This document shows, piece by piece, positions 44,459 to 54,008 of a stretch of 64,000 bases of DNA. Source of the stretch: an uncultured Maribacter sp. (GTDB taxonomy: Bacteria > Bacteroidota > Bacteroidia > Flavobacteriales > Flavobacteriaceae); the NCBI GenBank assembly GCA_947493885.1, contig CANLTE010000002.1, positions 310,001 to 374,000 on the forward strand, written 5' to 3'. The notes under the pieces are model-generated. The model saw only the letters and a list, made by a program, of their open reading frames with translations. It made no database searches and was not told where the DNA came from. Position numbers and translations under genes: made by a program. Numbering within the stretch: position 1 is the first letter of the stretch; every line of letters starts with the position of its first letter.

Positions 44459-46963
44459 ATGAAAACACTAAAACTTATAAATTTTACTCTAATAGTTTTG
44501 TTCATAAATTGTTTGGTAGCGCAACAAGATACTTTATGGTATAATGCCAAATGGAAAATAACAACTAAAGAGGAAGCAGCTTTTTTTAGACCACCAGTTA
44601 AACAAAAAGGGGAGTTTTATTTGGTAAAAGATTATTACATCTCTGGTACATTACAAATGGAGGCCATTTCTAAATACTCAGATAAAGATTTTTGGCATGG
44701 TAAAGTTACGTGGTATACTAAGGAGGGAAACGTATATCAACAAGGAAATTATATAGATAATAAATTAAATGGCGAATATATTTCCTTTATTGGAAGTAAA
44801 AAATTAACGGCTCAATATAAAAATGGAGTTTATGAATCTGGTTTAAGTAATATTAATTACGGTAGTTCTCAATTATATTTTTCCAAAACTAAAAATGGTT
44901 ACAAAAGTGTAATGCACGGTGGAAACCTTAAGGGTTTGAGGCGGGTAGAATTTTTAGATAAAAACAAGAAAAGAACAGCTGTTGAATATTATGATGATAA
45001 AGGGAAGTTAATTGAAACGTCTGATATTGATGCTAAAGGGTATTCCAAAATTGAAATTACGTATAATTATGATCCGTTTAGAATGCGTCAAATCTCTTAT
45101 TATGATAAAAAAAACAATTACTTAGGGGCTTCAGTATATTATAATAGTGGAACAATAAGAGAAGAATTTGTTAGAGAGCCTAATTTTGAAAAAAGATTTT
45201 ATAATCCTAGTGGAAAGTTGTTGGGGTCAATTTTCTATAAACGTAAAAATTCTACATTAAAACCTTTTAACGGAACCGAGTATATCTTTCACTATTCAAA
45301 AGATAAAAAAGATGTTGGTCCAAAGGTAATTAACACTTTTAAAGACGGTGAATTAGTTGAAATTATTGAGTATAGAAAAAACCAGTCAATTCTTTCACGT
45401 CAATTCTACAAGAATAATTCGCCAGAGAGTGCAATTAATTATGATGAAAATGGCAAGGAGATGTCTCGTTTAATATATAAAAATTATGCTCCTTACAATG
45501 GAGTTAAACTGCTGCACGATAGTAGAACTGTATATGAAGATGGAGTTATAAAAACTAAAGTTCAATACTATCCAGAGAGTAAAAAACAATTCATGACTTT
45601 AAAGGATAACAAGGAAACCTATTTTGGTTTAGATGGAAAAATACTTGGAGAATTAGAGCTTGATGGAGGTAATTACAATAGACCAAAAAATGGACATCGT
45701 TTTAGTTATTATAATGGCATTTTTGAACGTATTGAAGAGTATAAAGACGGTAAAATAACTAAGAAAACCCTTTTTAGAAAAGGGGTAGACGAAAAAATTT
45801 ATAAAACTATAGAAATTTATGACAGAGATTTTTATAAGGAAAAGGAACTAAAGTTTTATAGTAATGGAAAAAAGAAGAGTGAAATTGTATATGATAAATA
45901 TAACCCTGTTAAAGGAGTGTTTTTAGATCTTGAGGGGGATTTATTAGGTAGTTATGATTTTAAAACAAAAGAGGGAGTTAACTGTAAGTTTTTTTATGAT
46001 TCAGACCAATTGGAGGAGTTAGAGGAATATAAAAACAAAAAAAGGATTCGATATATAAAATATAGTAAGGTTTATAACAGAGATAAAGAACGCTATAATT
46101 ATATGAAAATTGCTGATGTCGATAATTCAAGAGATGCTAAGTATTTCGATAAAAATGGAGAGTTAATTGCTAAAGCAAGTTTTAAAGATGGAGAATTGTT
46201 GGAAGGCTCCATATTTGATGATAAGGAAAAAGCGTTGTATCATATTAAGAATGGTAAAAAAAATGGTGAGTTTAAAAAGTATGATTACGGAAAAATTATA
46301 GAAGAAGGTTTTTATAAAAACAATTTAAAAGAAGGTCTCTTTACACACTATAATTATAATGGTGTAGTAATAAAAACAATAAATTATCTTGAAGGTAAAG
46401 AACATGGTGATGCTATTTTTTATAATGATAATGGAGAGGTTGCTAGTAAGTTAAATTATAAAAATGGACTTCCTTTTGAGGGTGATAAAATTGAAAAAAT
46501 GGGGAGTTCTTATATTGAAGAAAAATATGAAAATGGTAAGTTAACTAAGGTTGTTAAAAATAATGGCGAAGTTAAAGAGGTTACCAATTATACAAAGGAT
46601 GACTTAAAACAAACTATTGCGTATTTTTTAAATAGTGATAAAATACAATTAAAGTATACGGAAAAGGACGGTAGGTTGCATGGTGAAGTTTTAAGTTTCG
46701 ATAAAACTGGTAAATTGTTGTATTCAGCAAAGTTTGAAAATTCTAAATTGGTAAGTGGTTCAGTACTTTTGAAGGGTAGTTCTTATGGAAATGGAGGATA
46801 TATTATTTTAAAAAGAACAGATTCTACATTGGAAATAGAAAAAGGAAATGAAGATGGTGTTTTGGTAAAGGCCGTTGAGAATGTTGGAAAGGGAGACCGT
46901 TCAGAATATATTTATAAATTAGATTCTAGAGTGGATAATATTTACACTGCTGATTTAAAATAG
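44459..46963 (+). CDS. Large secreted MORN-variant-repeat protein
   Basis: The 834-residue protein has a signal peptide (MKTLKLINFTLIVLFINCLVAQ) and is built from many repeats of a MORN-like type: NGKKNGEFKKYDYGKIIEEG, FYKNNLKEGLFTHYN and YLEGKEHGDAIFYNDNGEV in the last third, and more diverged copies such as NKLNGEYISFIGSKKLTAQY near the N-terminus. Databases often call such repeats YwqK antitoxin, which is a label from repeat similarity and not a function. There is no C-terminal T9SS sorting domain that I can see, so it may stay in the periplasm. Function unknown. Monocistronic, with a terminator directly downstream. Confidence 0.8.
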   Translation: MKTLKLINFTLIVLFINCLVAQQDTLWYNAKWKITTKEEAAFFRPPVKQKGEFYLVKDYYISGTLQMEAISKYSDKDFWHGKVTWYTKEGNVYQQGNYIDNKLNGEYISFIGSKKLTAQYKNGVYESGLSNINYGSSQLYFSKTKNGYKSVMHGGNLKGLRRVEFLDKNKKRTAVEYYDDKGKLIETSDIDAKGYSKIEITYNYDPFRMRQISYYDKKNNYLGASVYYNSGTIREEFVREPNFEKRFYNPSGKLLGSIFYKRKNSTLKPFNGTEYIFHYSKDKKDVGPKVINTFKDGELVEIIEYRKNQSILSRQFYKNNSPESAINYDENGKEMSRLIYKNYAPYNGVKLLHDSRTVYEDGVIKTKVQYYPESKKQFMTLKDNKETYFGLDGKILGELELDGGNYNRPKNGHRFSYYNGIFERIEEYKDGKITKKTLFRKGVDEKIYKTIEIYDRDFYKEKELKFYSNGKKKSEIVYDKYNPVKGVFLDLEGDLLGSYDFKTKEGVNCKFFYDSDQLEELEEYKNKKRIRYIKYSKVYNRDKERYNYMKIADVDNSRDAKYFDKNGELIAKASFKDGELLEGSIFDDKEKALYHIKNGKKNGEFKKYDYGKIIEEGFYKNNLKEGLFTHYNYNGVVIKTINYLEGKEHGDAIFYNDNGEVASKLNYKNGLPFEGDKIEKMGSSYIEEKYENGKLTKVVKNNGEVKEVTNYTKDDLKQTIAYFLNSDKIQLKYTEKDGRLHGEVLSFDKTGKLLYSAKFENSKLVSGSVLLKGSSYGNGGYIILKRTDSTLEIEKGNEDGVLVKAVENVGKGDRSEYIYKLDSRVDNIYTADLK

Positions 46964-46970
46964 GATAAAC

Positions 46971-46999
46971 AAAAAAGCAGGCATTAGGCCTGCTTTTTT
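46971..46999. terminator. Bidirectional terminator after the MORN gene
   Basis: AAAAAAGCAGGC (46971-46982) and GCCTGCTTTTTT (46988-46999) form a perfect 12-base stem with a five-base loop and poly-A/poly-T on both sides. It serves the MORN gene from the left and the M3 peptidase gene (stop at 47014) from the right. Confidence 0.9.
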
Positions 47000-47013
47000 G
47001 TTTTAAGTAGTTG

Positions 47014-49029
47014 TTATAGCAATCCAGCTCTTTCTAATAAAGCCTCTACCTTAGGTTCGGAGCCTCTAAAACGTTTATATAAAACCATTGGGTTTTCTGT
47101 GCCACCTTGAGAAAGTACGTTTTCTTTAAATTTAGTTGCTACTTCTTTATCAAAGATTCCTTTTTCTTTAAAATATGCAAATGCATCAGCATCTAAAACT
47201 TCAGCCCATTTATAACTATAGTACCCTGAAGAGTAACCTCCTTGAAAAATATGAGAAAAGGCCGTACTCATACAAGTTTCTTTAGTTTCGGGGTATAAAT
47301 TGGTTCCTTCAAAAGCTTTTGCTTCTTGGGCTTTAACATCCGTAATTTCAGAAGGGTCTGCACCGTGCCAAGACATATCTAAAAGTCCAAAACTTAATTG
47401 GCGTAAAGTTGCCATGCCTTCTTGAAAAGTAGCGGATTCTTTAATTTTTTCCACCAATTCCATCGGAATTAATTCTCCAGTTTCATAATGCGTAGCAAAA
47501 AGTTCTAAGGCCTCTTTTTCGTAGCACCAATTTTCTAAGACCTGACTTGGCAATTCCACAAAATCCCAATAAACAGACGTCCCCGAAAGACTGGGATAAA
47601 TGGTATTTGCGAGCATACCGTGAAGCCCATGTCCGAATTCATGGAAGAGTGTAGTAACTTCGTTAAAAGTTAAAAGAGACGGCTTACTCTCTGTTGGTTT
47701 GGTAAAATTACATACATTGGAAATGTGAGGGCGAATGTTTTCTTTGTCTTTTCTGCATTGTGATTTGTACGATGTCATCCATGCTCCGCCACGTTTTCCT
47801 GCTCTTGGATGAAAATCTGCATAAAATAGAGAAACAAATTTTTTCTCTAAATCATATACACGATAAGTTTTTACTTCGTCATGATATTTATCTATATCAA
47901 AAACTTCTTCAAACTGTAAACCAAAAAGTTTTTCAGCTACTTTAAAAACACCAGAAATAACATTTTCCAGTTTAAAGTATGGTTTTAGTTTTTCATCATC
48001 TAAATTAAAAAGTTTTTGCTTTAATTTTTCTGAATAGTAGGCACTATCCCACTTTTGCAATTGATCTATATCATCTAAATCTTTGGCAAAATCTTCTAGT
48101 TGTTTAAATTCTCTTTGTGCAGCAGGTTTTGCCTTATCTAATATTTCATTTAAAAAACCATGCACTTTTTCAGGCGTTTCTGCCATACGTTCTTCTAAAA
48201 CAAAATTAGCATGAGTGGCATAGCCTAGTAAATTTGCTCTCTCATGTCTAAGTTTTGCTATTTGTAGCACATTTTCTTGATTATCTAAGTCGTCATTTTT
48301 AAAACCTTTACTACCAAATGCCAGGGAAAGCTCTTTTCTGAGCTCTCGATTCTTGGCGTATTTCATAAAAGGAATATAGCTAGGATAGTCTAATGTAATT
48401 AACCAACCATCTAGTTTTTTTGATTTAGCCAATTGAGCTGCTGCTTCTTTAGCTCCGTCAGGGAGGCCTTCTAAGTCTTGCTCATTGGTAAGGTGCTTTT
48501 GGTATTTATTGGTTTCGGCTAAAACATTTTCTCCAAATTGTAACTTTAATTTAGCCAAAGAGGCATCAATTTCTCTTAGTCTGGTTTTTTTATTTTCAGG
48601 AAGATTGGCCCCGTTACGACTAAAACTCTTATATTTTTTATCAAGTAAGGTGTTTTGTTCTACAGTAAGATTAAGATGCTCTTTTTGTTCGTATACTGCC
48701 TTAACTCGTATAAATAAATCTTTATTAAGTGTAATGTCATTTCCGAATTCTGAAAGTAGCGGAGAAACTTCTTGTGCAATTTTTTGAATCTCTTCATTAG
48801 TCTCTGCTGAATTAAGATTGAAAAAAATACTTGAAATACGGTCAAGTTGTTGACCAGAAAATTCTAAGGCCTCTATTGTGTTTTTAAAACTTGGAGCTTC
48901 TTGGTTTTCTGTAATAGCATCAATTTCAGTTCTTGCATCTTCCATAGCTTGCAAAAATGCAGGCTTAAAGTGTTCGTTTTTTATCTTGGAAAACGGAGCG
49001 GTATCAAATGGAGAAAGTAATGGATTCAT
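47014..49029 (-). CDS. M3-family metallopeptidase (oligopeptidase A/Dcp type)
   Basis: Start at ATG 49029 (MNPLLSPFDTAPFSKIKNEHF); a longer frame would need TTG at 49044. The 671-residue cytoplasmic zinc peptidase has H463-EFGH467 in LFHEFGHGLHGML and a downstream glutamate in the EYLPSQ-like ELPSQVLENW block. N-terminal residues FKPAFLQAM match the PepA/Dcp group. It probably degrades short peptides from Clp and other proteases. It precedes purE on the same strand with a 63-base gap. Confidence 0.95.
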   Translation of the reverse strand: MNPLLSPFDTAPFSKIKNEHFKPAFLQAMEDARTEIDAITENQEAPSFKNTIEALEFSGQQLDRISSIFFNLNSAETNEEIQKIAQEVSPLLSEFGNDITLNKDLFIRVKAVYEQKEHLNLTVEQNTLLDKKYKSFSRNGANLPENKKTRLREIDASLAKLKLQFGENVLAETNKYQKHLTNEQDLEGLPDGAKEAAAQLAKSKKLDGWLITLDYPSYIPFMKYAKNRELRKELSLAFGSKGFKNDDLDNQENVLQIAKLRHERANLLGYATHANFVLEERMAETPEKVHGFLNEILDKAKPAAQREFKQLEDFAKDLDDIDQLQKWDSAYYSEKLKQKLFNLDDEKLKPYFKLENVISGVFKVAEKLFGLQFEEVFDIDKYHDEVKTYRVYDLEKKFVSLFYADFHPRAGKRGGAWMTSYKSQCRKDKENIRPHISNVCNFTKPTESKPSLLTFNEVTTLFHEFGHGLHGMLANTIYPSLSGTSVYWDFVELPSQVLENWCYEKEALELFATHYETGELIPMELVEKIKESATFQEGMATLRQLSFGLLDMSWHGADPSEITDVKAQEAKAFEGTNLYPETKETCMSTAFSHIFQGGYSSGYYSYKWAEVLDADAFAYFKEKGIFDKEVATKFKENVLSQGGTENPMVLYKRFRGSEPKVEALLERAGLL

Positions 49030-49092
49030 ATTTTTATTTATCAAAAGTCAAAAGAAGTGTAATAATTGCAGATGTTTTAAAACATATAAAGC

Positions 49093-49584
49093 TTATGGCT
49101 TATTATTTATCGATTTAGCACCATCAATAACCTTTTGTTTTAAACCTTCTTTGTAAAGTATAATTTTGTCTAATACACATTTATCTGAACTTCCAATAAT
49201 TTGCGCTGCCAGAATACCAGCGTTTTTTGCACCGTCTAAGGCAACCGTGGCTACAGGTACACCTCCTGGCATTTGAAGAATTGATAAAACAGAATCCCAA
49301 CCATCTATGGAGTTTCTGCTTTTTACAGGAACGCCAATAACAGGTAAAGGAGACATTGAAGCAACCATACCAGGTAAATGTGCAGCTCCACCGGCTCCAG
49401 CTATTATTACAGAATATCCGTTTGTGTGTGCATTTTTACTGAAGTAAAAAAGTTTTTCAGGAGTGCGGTGTGCAGAAACAATATCTACATCTACCTCAAT
49501 ATCAAAACCTTCTAAAATATCTATTGCTTCTTGCATTATGTGTAGGTCGCTCGTGCTTCCCATTACTACAGCTACTTTGCTCAT
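49093..49584 (-). CDS. purE: N5-carboxyaminoimidazole ribonucleotide mutase
   Basis: The 163-residue protein has the class I PurE start VAVVMGSTSDLHIMQEA, followed by VSAHRTPEK and AGAGGAAHLPGMVAS, and GVPVATVALDGAKNAG. It moves the carboxyl group in purine synthesis. purK starts upstream with its stop codon three bases before the purE ATG, so purK-purE form an operon. Confidence 0.98.
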   Translation of the reverse strand: MSKVAVVMGSTSDLHIMQEAIDILEGFDIEVDVDIVSAHRTPEKLFYFSKNAHTNGYSVIIAGAGGAAHLPGMVASMSPLPVIGVPVKSRNSIDGWDSVLSILQMPGGVPVATVALDGAKNAGILAAQIIGSSDKCVLDKIILYKEGLKQKVIDGAKSINNKP

Positions 49585-49587
49585 AAC

Positions 49588-50742
49588 TTATTTACTTATT
49601 ACTTTAATATGTTCTTTTACCAATTGCGCAATTTCTCTTGCCTTGGTAATATCTTCATTTACTATGGTTACATGTCCCATTTTTCGAAACGGACGGGTTT
49701 GTTTTTTTCCATAGATATGTGGGGTAACACCATTCAATTCTAAAATCTCGTCAAGATTCTCGTAAACAACATCTCCGGTATAACCTTCGGCTCCTACTAA
49801 ATTAACCATTATGCCTGCAACTTTGTTTTTAGTGCTTCCTAATGGCAAGTCTAAAATTGCTCTTATATGTTGTTCAAATTGATTTGTGTAACTAGCCTCT
49901 ATAGTTTGATGTCCACTGTTGTGCGGTCTTGGAGCAACCTCGTTGACTAAAATTTGGTCATTAGCTGTTTGAAACATTTCTACTGCTAAAAGGCCAACAT
50001 GCTGAATTTTGCTTGAAACTTGTAAAGCAACTTCCTGAGCTTTTTTAGCAACGTCATTATCAATTCTAGCAGGACATATTACATATTCTACCTGATTAGC
50101 TTCTGGATGAAATTCCATTTCCACTACAGGGTACGTTACAACTTTACCAGACGCACTTCTGGCAACAATAACGGATAACTCATTTTTAAAAGGAATCATT
50201 TCCTCGGCGATACATTCTACATTAGGGAGGTTTTCTAAATCTTCGATTTTGCGAACTACTTTTACGCCTTGCCCATCATAACCAAACTGAGCCGATTTCC
50301 AAACAAAGGGCAGCTTAAGCCCTCCATGATCAATACTGTCTTTAATTTCACTGGTGTAAGCAAAACGAGAGAAATCTGCAGTAGGAATGTTATTGTCTAC
50401 ATAAAAAAGTTTCTGTTTTGCTTTATTTTGAATGGTACGTAAGGCTATTGTTGGAGGATATACTTTTATTCCCTCTTTCTCTAGTTTTTCAAGAGCATCA
50501 ATATTAACATTTTCGATTTCAATGGTGAGTACATCAACCTTTTTTCCAAAGTTATATACGGCATCAAAATCTAATAAATCCCCTAAGATAAACTCATCGC
50601 AAGCAATTTTACAGGGGGCATCGTTTGATGCTTCCAAAACTTTTGTATGAATATCTAATTTTCTTGTTTCGTACAACATCATCTTTCCTAGTTGCCCTCC
50701 ACCAAGTATTCCAAGCTTAAAATTTGAAGAAAAATAGTTCAT
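49588..50742 (-). CDS. purK: 5-(carboxyamino)imidazole ribonucleotide synthase
   Basis: The 384-residue ATP-grasp enzyme starts with FKLGILGGGQLGKMM and has the conserved FVWKSAQFGYDGQGVK and NEVAPRPHNSGHQTIEA blocks. It uses ATP and bicarbonate on AIR for purine synthesis. It is the first gene of the purK-purE operon and is preceded by a full Bacteroidota promoter match. Divergent from the hpt-adk fusion gene, another purine enzyme, across 130 bases. Confidence 0.98.
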   Translation of the reverse strand: MNYFSSNFKLGILGGGQLGKMMLYETRKLDIHTKVLEASNDAPCKIACDEFILGDLLDFDAVYNFGKKVDVLTIEIENVNIDALEKLEKEGIKVYPPTIALRTIQNKAKQKLFYVDNNIPTADFSRFAYTSEIKDSIDHGGLKLPFVWKSAQFGYDGQGVKVVRKIEDLENLPNVECIAEEMIPFKNELSVIVARSASGKVVTYPVVEMEFHPEANQVEYVICPARIDNDVAKKAQEVALQVSSKIQHVGLLAVEMFQTANDQILVNEVAPRPHNSGHQTIEASYTNQFEQHIRAILDLPLGSTKNKVAGIMVNLVGAEGYTGDVVYENLDEILELNGVTPHIYGKKQTRPFRKMGHVTIVNEDITKAREIAQLVKEHIKVISK

Positions 50743-50781
50743 TAACTACAGGTGTTTTTTAATCACTTAAACTACAAAAAA

Positions 50782-50810
50782 CAAAAATACAGCTAAATCT
50801 TATAAACCAA
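50782..50810 (-). promoter_or_regulatory. Promoter of purK-purE
   Basis: On the minus strand TTG (50808-50810) is followed after 18 bases by TATTTTTG (50782-50789), matching the consensus. The purK ATG lies 40 bases downstream of the -7 box. No PurR-type dyad was recognised. Confidence 0.75.
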
Positions 50811-50843
50811 TTCGTTAAAACATATTTTCCACTAGCAAAATGT

Positions 50844-50851
50844 TATCTTTG
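50844..50851 (+). promoter_or_regulatory. Candidate -7 box of the hpt-adk-obgE operon
   Basis: TATCTTTG at 50844-50851 matches TAnnTTTG and is followed by GCGCCC. The TTG start codon of the fusion gene is 21 bases downstream, so the leader would be short. No -33 TTG lies at 17-21 bases upstream. Confidence 0.55.
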
Positions 50852-50872
50852 CGCCCTAATAAAAACTGAAAC

Positions 50873-51979
50873 TTGATAAAATTAAAGGATAAATATTTTA
50901 AACCTTTTTTAAATGAAGGGGAAATTCTAGCTGCGGTGAGTAAAATTGCTCAGGAAATAGCTAAGGATTATAAAGATAAAACACCAATTTTTGTTGGGGT
51001 TTTAAACGGCTCTTTTATGTTTGTTTCAGATTTTTTAAAAGCCTATTCTCACCCTTGTGAGGTGTCATTTGTAAAATTGAGTTCGTATCAAGGACTTACT
51101 TCTACTGGTATTGTAGAAACGTTACTTGATCTTCCTGATAATATTGATGGTAGAAGTGTTATAATTCTAGAAGATATTATTGATACAGGAAGAACTTTAA
51201 AAGAGTTAATTGACTTGTTTGCGAATACAAAAGTGAAGGAGTTTAAAATAGCTACCTTATTTTACAAGCCAGATATCTACAATGGGGAATATAAAATAGA
51301 TTATGTAGGACTTGAGATTCCTAATAAATTTATTGTTGGGTATGGGCTAGATTATAATGAACTGGGAAGAAATCTAAAAAAAGTTTACCAATTAAACCAA
51401 GACCGCATGATTAACTTAGTACTATTTGGAAAACCTGGCGCTGGAAAAGGCACGCAGGCTGAATTTTTAAAAGAAAAGTATAACTTAAAACATATTTCTA
51501 CCGGTGATGTTTTTCGTTATAATATTAAAAATGGTACAGAATTAGGGATTTTAGCAAAATCATACATAGATAAAGGAGATTTAGTGCCAGATGAAGTAAC
51601 TATTAATATGTTGCAAGACGAGGTTGAAAAAAATCCAGAGGCAAGTGGTTTTATTTTTGACGGTTTTCCTAGAACTACAGCTCAAGCAGAAGCATTAGAT
51701 AATTTTTTGTCATCTAAAAACATGGAAATTAGTGCCACTATTGCTTTAGATGCGGATGATGAGGTTTTAATTAAACGCTTATTAGAAAGAGGTAAAGTTA
51801 GTGGACGATCAGATGATCAAGATGAAAGTAAAATTAGAAATCGCTTTGAAGAATACAATTTAAAAACAGCTCCTTTACAGAAATATTACGAAGGACAAGA
51901 AAAATATCATGCTGTGAATGGTATTGGAGAAATTGTTGAAATTACAGAAAGGCTATCATTAGTAATTGATAAGCTTTAA
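50873..51979 (+). CDS. adk: Hypoxanthine phosphoribosyltransferase-adenylate kinase fusion
   Basis: The 368-residue protein joins two purine enzymes. Residues 1-178 are an HPRT: VLNGSFMFVSDFL and the PRPP-binding ILEDIIDTGRTLKEL (Glu100-Asp101). Residues 179-368 are an adenylate kinase with P-loop G186-KPGAGKGT, STGDVFR and FDGFPRTTAQAEAL; it lacks the long LID insert. The first salvages hypoxanthine or guanine, the second balances AMP, ADP and ATP. The start is TTG 50873, since an in-frame TGA lies two codons earlier and no ATG precedes the first conserved block. An internal ATG at 51407 would express the kinase alone. obgE follows after 25 bases. Confidence 0.94.
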   Translation: MIKLKDKYFKPFLNEGEILAAVSKIAQEIAKDYKDKTPIFVGVLNGSFMFVSDFLKAYSHPCEVSFVKLSSYQGLTSTGIVETLLDLPDNIDGRSVIILEDIIDTGRTLKELIDLFANTKVKEFKIATLFYKPDIYNGEYKIDYVGLEIPNKFIVGYGLDYNELGRNLKKVYQLNQDRMINLVLFGKPGAGKGTQAEFLKEKYNLKHISTGDVFRYNIKNGTELGILAKSYIDKGDLVPDEVTINMLQDEVEKNPEASGFIFDGFPRTTAQAEALDNFLSSKNMEISATIALDADDEVLIKRLLERGKVSGRSDDQDESKIRNRFEEYNLKTAPLQKYYEGQEKYHAVNGIGEIVEITERLSLVIDKL

Positions 51980-52004
51980 TTTTTTTAAATAGAAAATCAA
52001 CCAA

Positions 52005-53006
52005 ATGACTGAAGGCAATTTTGTAGATTATGTAAAAATACATGTGACTTCAGGAAAGGGAGGTAAAGGCTCTGTGCATTTACATAGAGAAAAATATATT
52101 ACCAAAGGAGGCCCTGATGGAGGCGATGGTGGTCGTGGAGGACATATTATTGTTAGAGGTAATAAAAACCTATGGACACTTATTAACTACAAGTTCAAAC
52201 GTCATTTTAAGGCAGAACATGGTGGAAATGGTAGTAAAGGTCGGAGTACAGGTGCAGATGGTGCAGATGTGTATCTTGAGGTTCCGCTGGGTACAATAAT
52301 TCGAGATTCGGAGACAAGCGAAGTATTGTTTGAAATTACTAAAGATCAAGAAGAAAAAGTTATAGCAAAAGGTGGTATGGGTGGTCGTGGAAACTGGCAT
52401 TTTAAATCTCCAACTAACCAAACACCAAGATACGCTCAGCCAGGGATTCCTGCAGAGGAAAAAGATGTTATACTGGAGCTAAAAGTGTTAGCTGATGTTG
52501 GGCTTGTTGGATTTCCTAATGCAGGAAAATCTACATTATTATCTGTAATTACATCCGCGAAACCTAAAATTGCTGATTATGAGTTTACTACGTTAAAGCC
52601 AAATCTAGGAATTGTTCAATATAGAGACTTTCAGAGTTTTGTTATGGCTGATATTCCGGGTATTATTGAGGGAGCAGCAGAAGGCAGAGGACTTGGTCAC
52701 TATTTTTTAAGACATATTGAGCGTAATTCAACATTACTTTTTTTAATTCCTGCAGATAGTAAAGATATTAGCAAAGAGTATGAAATATTGCTTGATGAGC
52801 TTAGAAGGTATAATCCAGAACTTATTGATAAGGAACGCTTGGTTGTAATATCTAAAAGTGATATGCTGGATGATGAGCTAATGGATGAAATGAAATTAGA
52901 ATTGGATAAAGATTTTAATGGAATACCCTACATGTTTATCTCTTCCGTGGCTCAAATGGGTATTCAAGAGCTAAAAGATAGGCTTTGGAAAATGCTTAAC
53001 GCTTAG
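52005..53006 (+). CDS. obgE: GTPase ObgE
   Basis: The 333-residue protein has the glycine-rich Obg domain ([19 protein letters not shown] and [14 protein letters not shown], about 35-90) and a G domain with G1 GFPNAGKST (169-177), G2 [12 protein letters not shown]3 [16 protein letters not shown] and G4 SKSD. It lacks the extra C-terminal domain found in some relatives. It acts in ribosome assembly and stress control. It follows the HPRT-adenylate kinase gene by 25 bases, probably co-transcribed. Confidence 0.97.
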   Translation: MTEGNFVDYVKIHVTSGKGGKGSVHLHREKYITKGGPDGGDGGRGGHIIVRGNKNLWTLINYKFKRHFKAEHGGNGSKGRSTGADGADVYLEVPLGTIIRDSETSEVLFEITKDQEEKVIAKGGMGGRGNWHFKSPTNQTPRYAQPGIPAEEKDVILELKVLADVGLVGFPNAGKSTLLSVITSAKPKIADYEFTTLKPNLGIVQYRDFQSFVMADIPGIIEGAAEGRGLGHYFLRHIERNSTLLFLIPADSKDISKEYEILLDELRRYNPELIDKERLVVISKSDMLDDELMDEMKLELDKDFNGIPYMFISSVAQMGIQELKDRLWKMLNA

Positions 53007-53072
53007 TCGAATAAAAGTGTAATTACGGTCTATCTATCTGTTTTTTAAGTACTTTTATGCAAAGTGAATTGT

Positions 53073-53618
53073 ATGAAGAATGGTTTATACATACTCGTTA
53101 TTTTGTTTTTTGTGTCATGTGGTTCAGTTAAAGTGAATTATGATTTTGATAGAAAAACCGACTTTTCCAGTTTTACTACCTATAATTTTTATTCTGATTT
53201 AGAGACCGGATTAAATCCTTTAGATACCAAAAGGTTTTTAAAAGCAATGGATATTGCACTTCAGGAAAAAGGACTTATATTTTCTGAGGAACCAGATTTT
53301 TTAATAAACGTTATAAGTGTTGAAGTTATACCAACCATGAACAATACTGTAGGTGTTGGATTAGGTGGAGGTGGAAACACTATTGGAGGAGGAGTTACCG
53401 TTGGTATTCCAATAGGAAAAAAAGCAATAAAAAGAGAAATAGTTATTGATTTTGTTGCCGTTAATAGAAATATAATGTTTTGGCAAGCCAAGGCAATAAG
53501 TTCTTTTAAGGAAGGAGCTACTCCCGAAGTTAAGGAGGCTAAGTTTCAAGATATTGCAAATAAGATTTTTGAAAAATACCCTCCAAGAGTAAAAAAACAA
53601 ACGGTTTCAAAACTTTGA
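53073..53618 (+). CDS. DUF4136-family lipoprotein
   Basis: Start at ATG 53073 (MKNGLYILVILFFVSCGS); the longer frame begins with GTG at 53064. The 181-residue product has a lipobox FVSC and the DUF4136 pattern: VKVNYDFDRKTDFSSFTTYNFY, a glycine-rich hinge (GLGGGGNTIGGGVTVG, about 94-109), and IVIDFVAVNRNIMFWQAKA. Family function is unknown; it is a periplasmic or outer-membrane lipoprotein. It lies 66 bases after obgE. Its 3' end holds a hairpin shared with the convergent DoxX gene. Confidence 0.87.
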   Translation: MKNGLYILVILFFVSCGSVKVNYDFDRKTDFSSFTTYNFYSDLETGLNPLDTKRFLKAMDIALQEKGLIFSEEPDFLINVISVEVIPTMNNTVGVGLGGGGNTIGGGVTVGIPIGKKAIKREIVIDFVAVNRNIMFWQAKAISSFKEGATPEVKEAKFQDIANKIFEKYPPRVKKQTVSKL

Positions 53619-53625
53619 AACCGTT
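53600..53625 (-). terminator. Terminator of the DoxX gene, inside the DUF4136 gene end
   Basis: AACGGTTTCAAA (53600-53611) and TTTGAAACCGTT (53614-53625) form a 12-base inverted repeat. On the minus strand the stem is followed by TGTTTTTTTA, so it works for the DoxX gene (stop at 53634). On the plus strand no T-run follows. Confidence 0.75.
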
Positions 53626-53633
53626 ATGGACGT

Positions 53634-54008
53634 TTAAGCGCTTAATAAATCTTTATATTTATCTTTATAAAAATATAACATTACTACATTTAGCACTAGT
53701 AGTATTAGCGCACCTGCAATGCTATCTGGTGCTAGATTAGCATGAAATAAAACTGCATTTATTGATACACTCATTAAAATTAGCATCATTAAGGCGCCAT
53801 ACTTATTTATAAGAAGTGCTAAACCTGAAACTATTTCAACAATGGCAACAATTGCGATTGTTTTTGTACTCATTAAAGCACCAAAATAATTACCAGCGGC
53901 TTCACTCATTTCTCCATATTCCATAAAATGAAAAAATTTATTCAGTCCAAAAAACAGAAGGAAAAGCCCAAAAAGTATGCGTAAAACTAAAAACACTTTT
54001 GAATTCAT
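53634..54008 (-). CDS. DoxX-like small membrane protein
   Basis: The 124-residue protein has four membrane helices and the DoxX/YphA pattern: FLVLRILFGLFLLFFGLNKF near the N-terminus, then a conserved GALMSTKTIAIVAIVEIVSG and LLINKYGALMMLI. Such proteins are linked to thiol or redox homeostasis in a few bacteria; here the role is unknown. It is a single gene with its own terminator and an empty 317-base region upstream. Confidence 0.85.
   Translation of the reverse strand: MNSKVFLVLRILFGLFLLFFGLNKFFHFMEYGEMSEAAGNYFGALMSTKTIAIVAIVEIVSGLALLINKYGALMMLILMSVSINAVLFHANLAPDSIAGALILLVLNVVMLYFYKDKYKDLLSA

Noticed and set aside
44459-46963. MORN repeats read as a YwqK-type antitoxin of a toxin-antitoxin system
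   Set aside because: The protein is secreted, 834 residues long and has no toxin gene beside it; the name comes only from repeat similarity.
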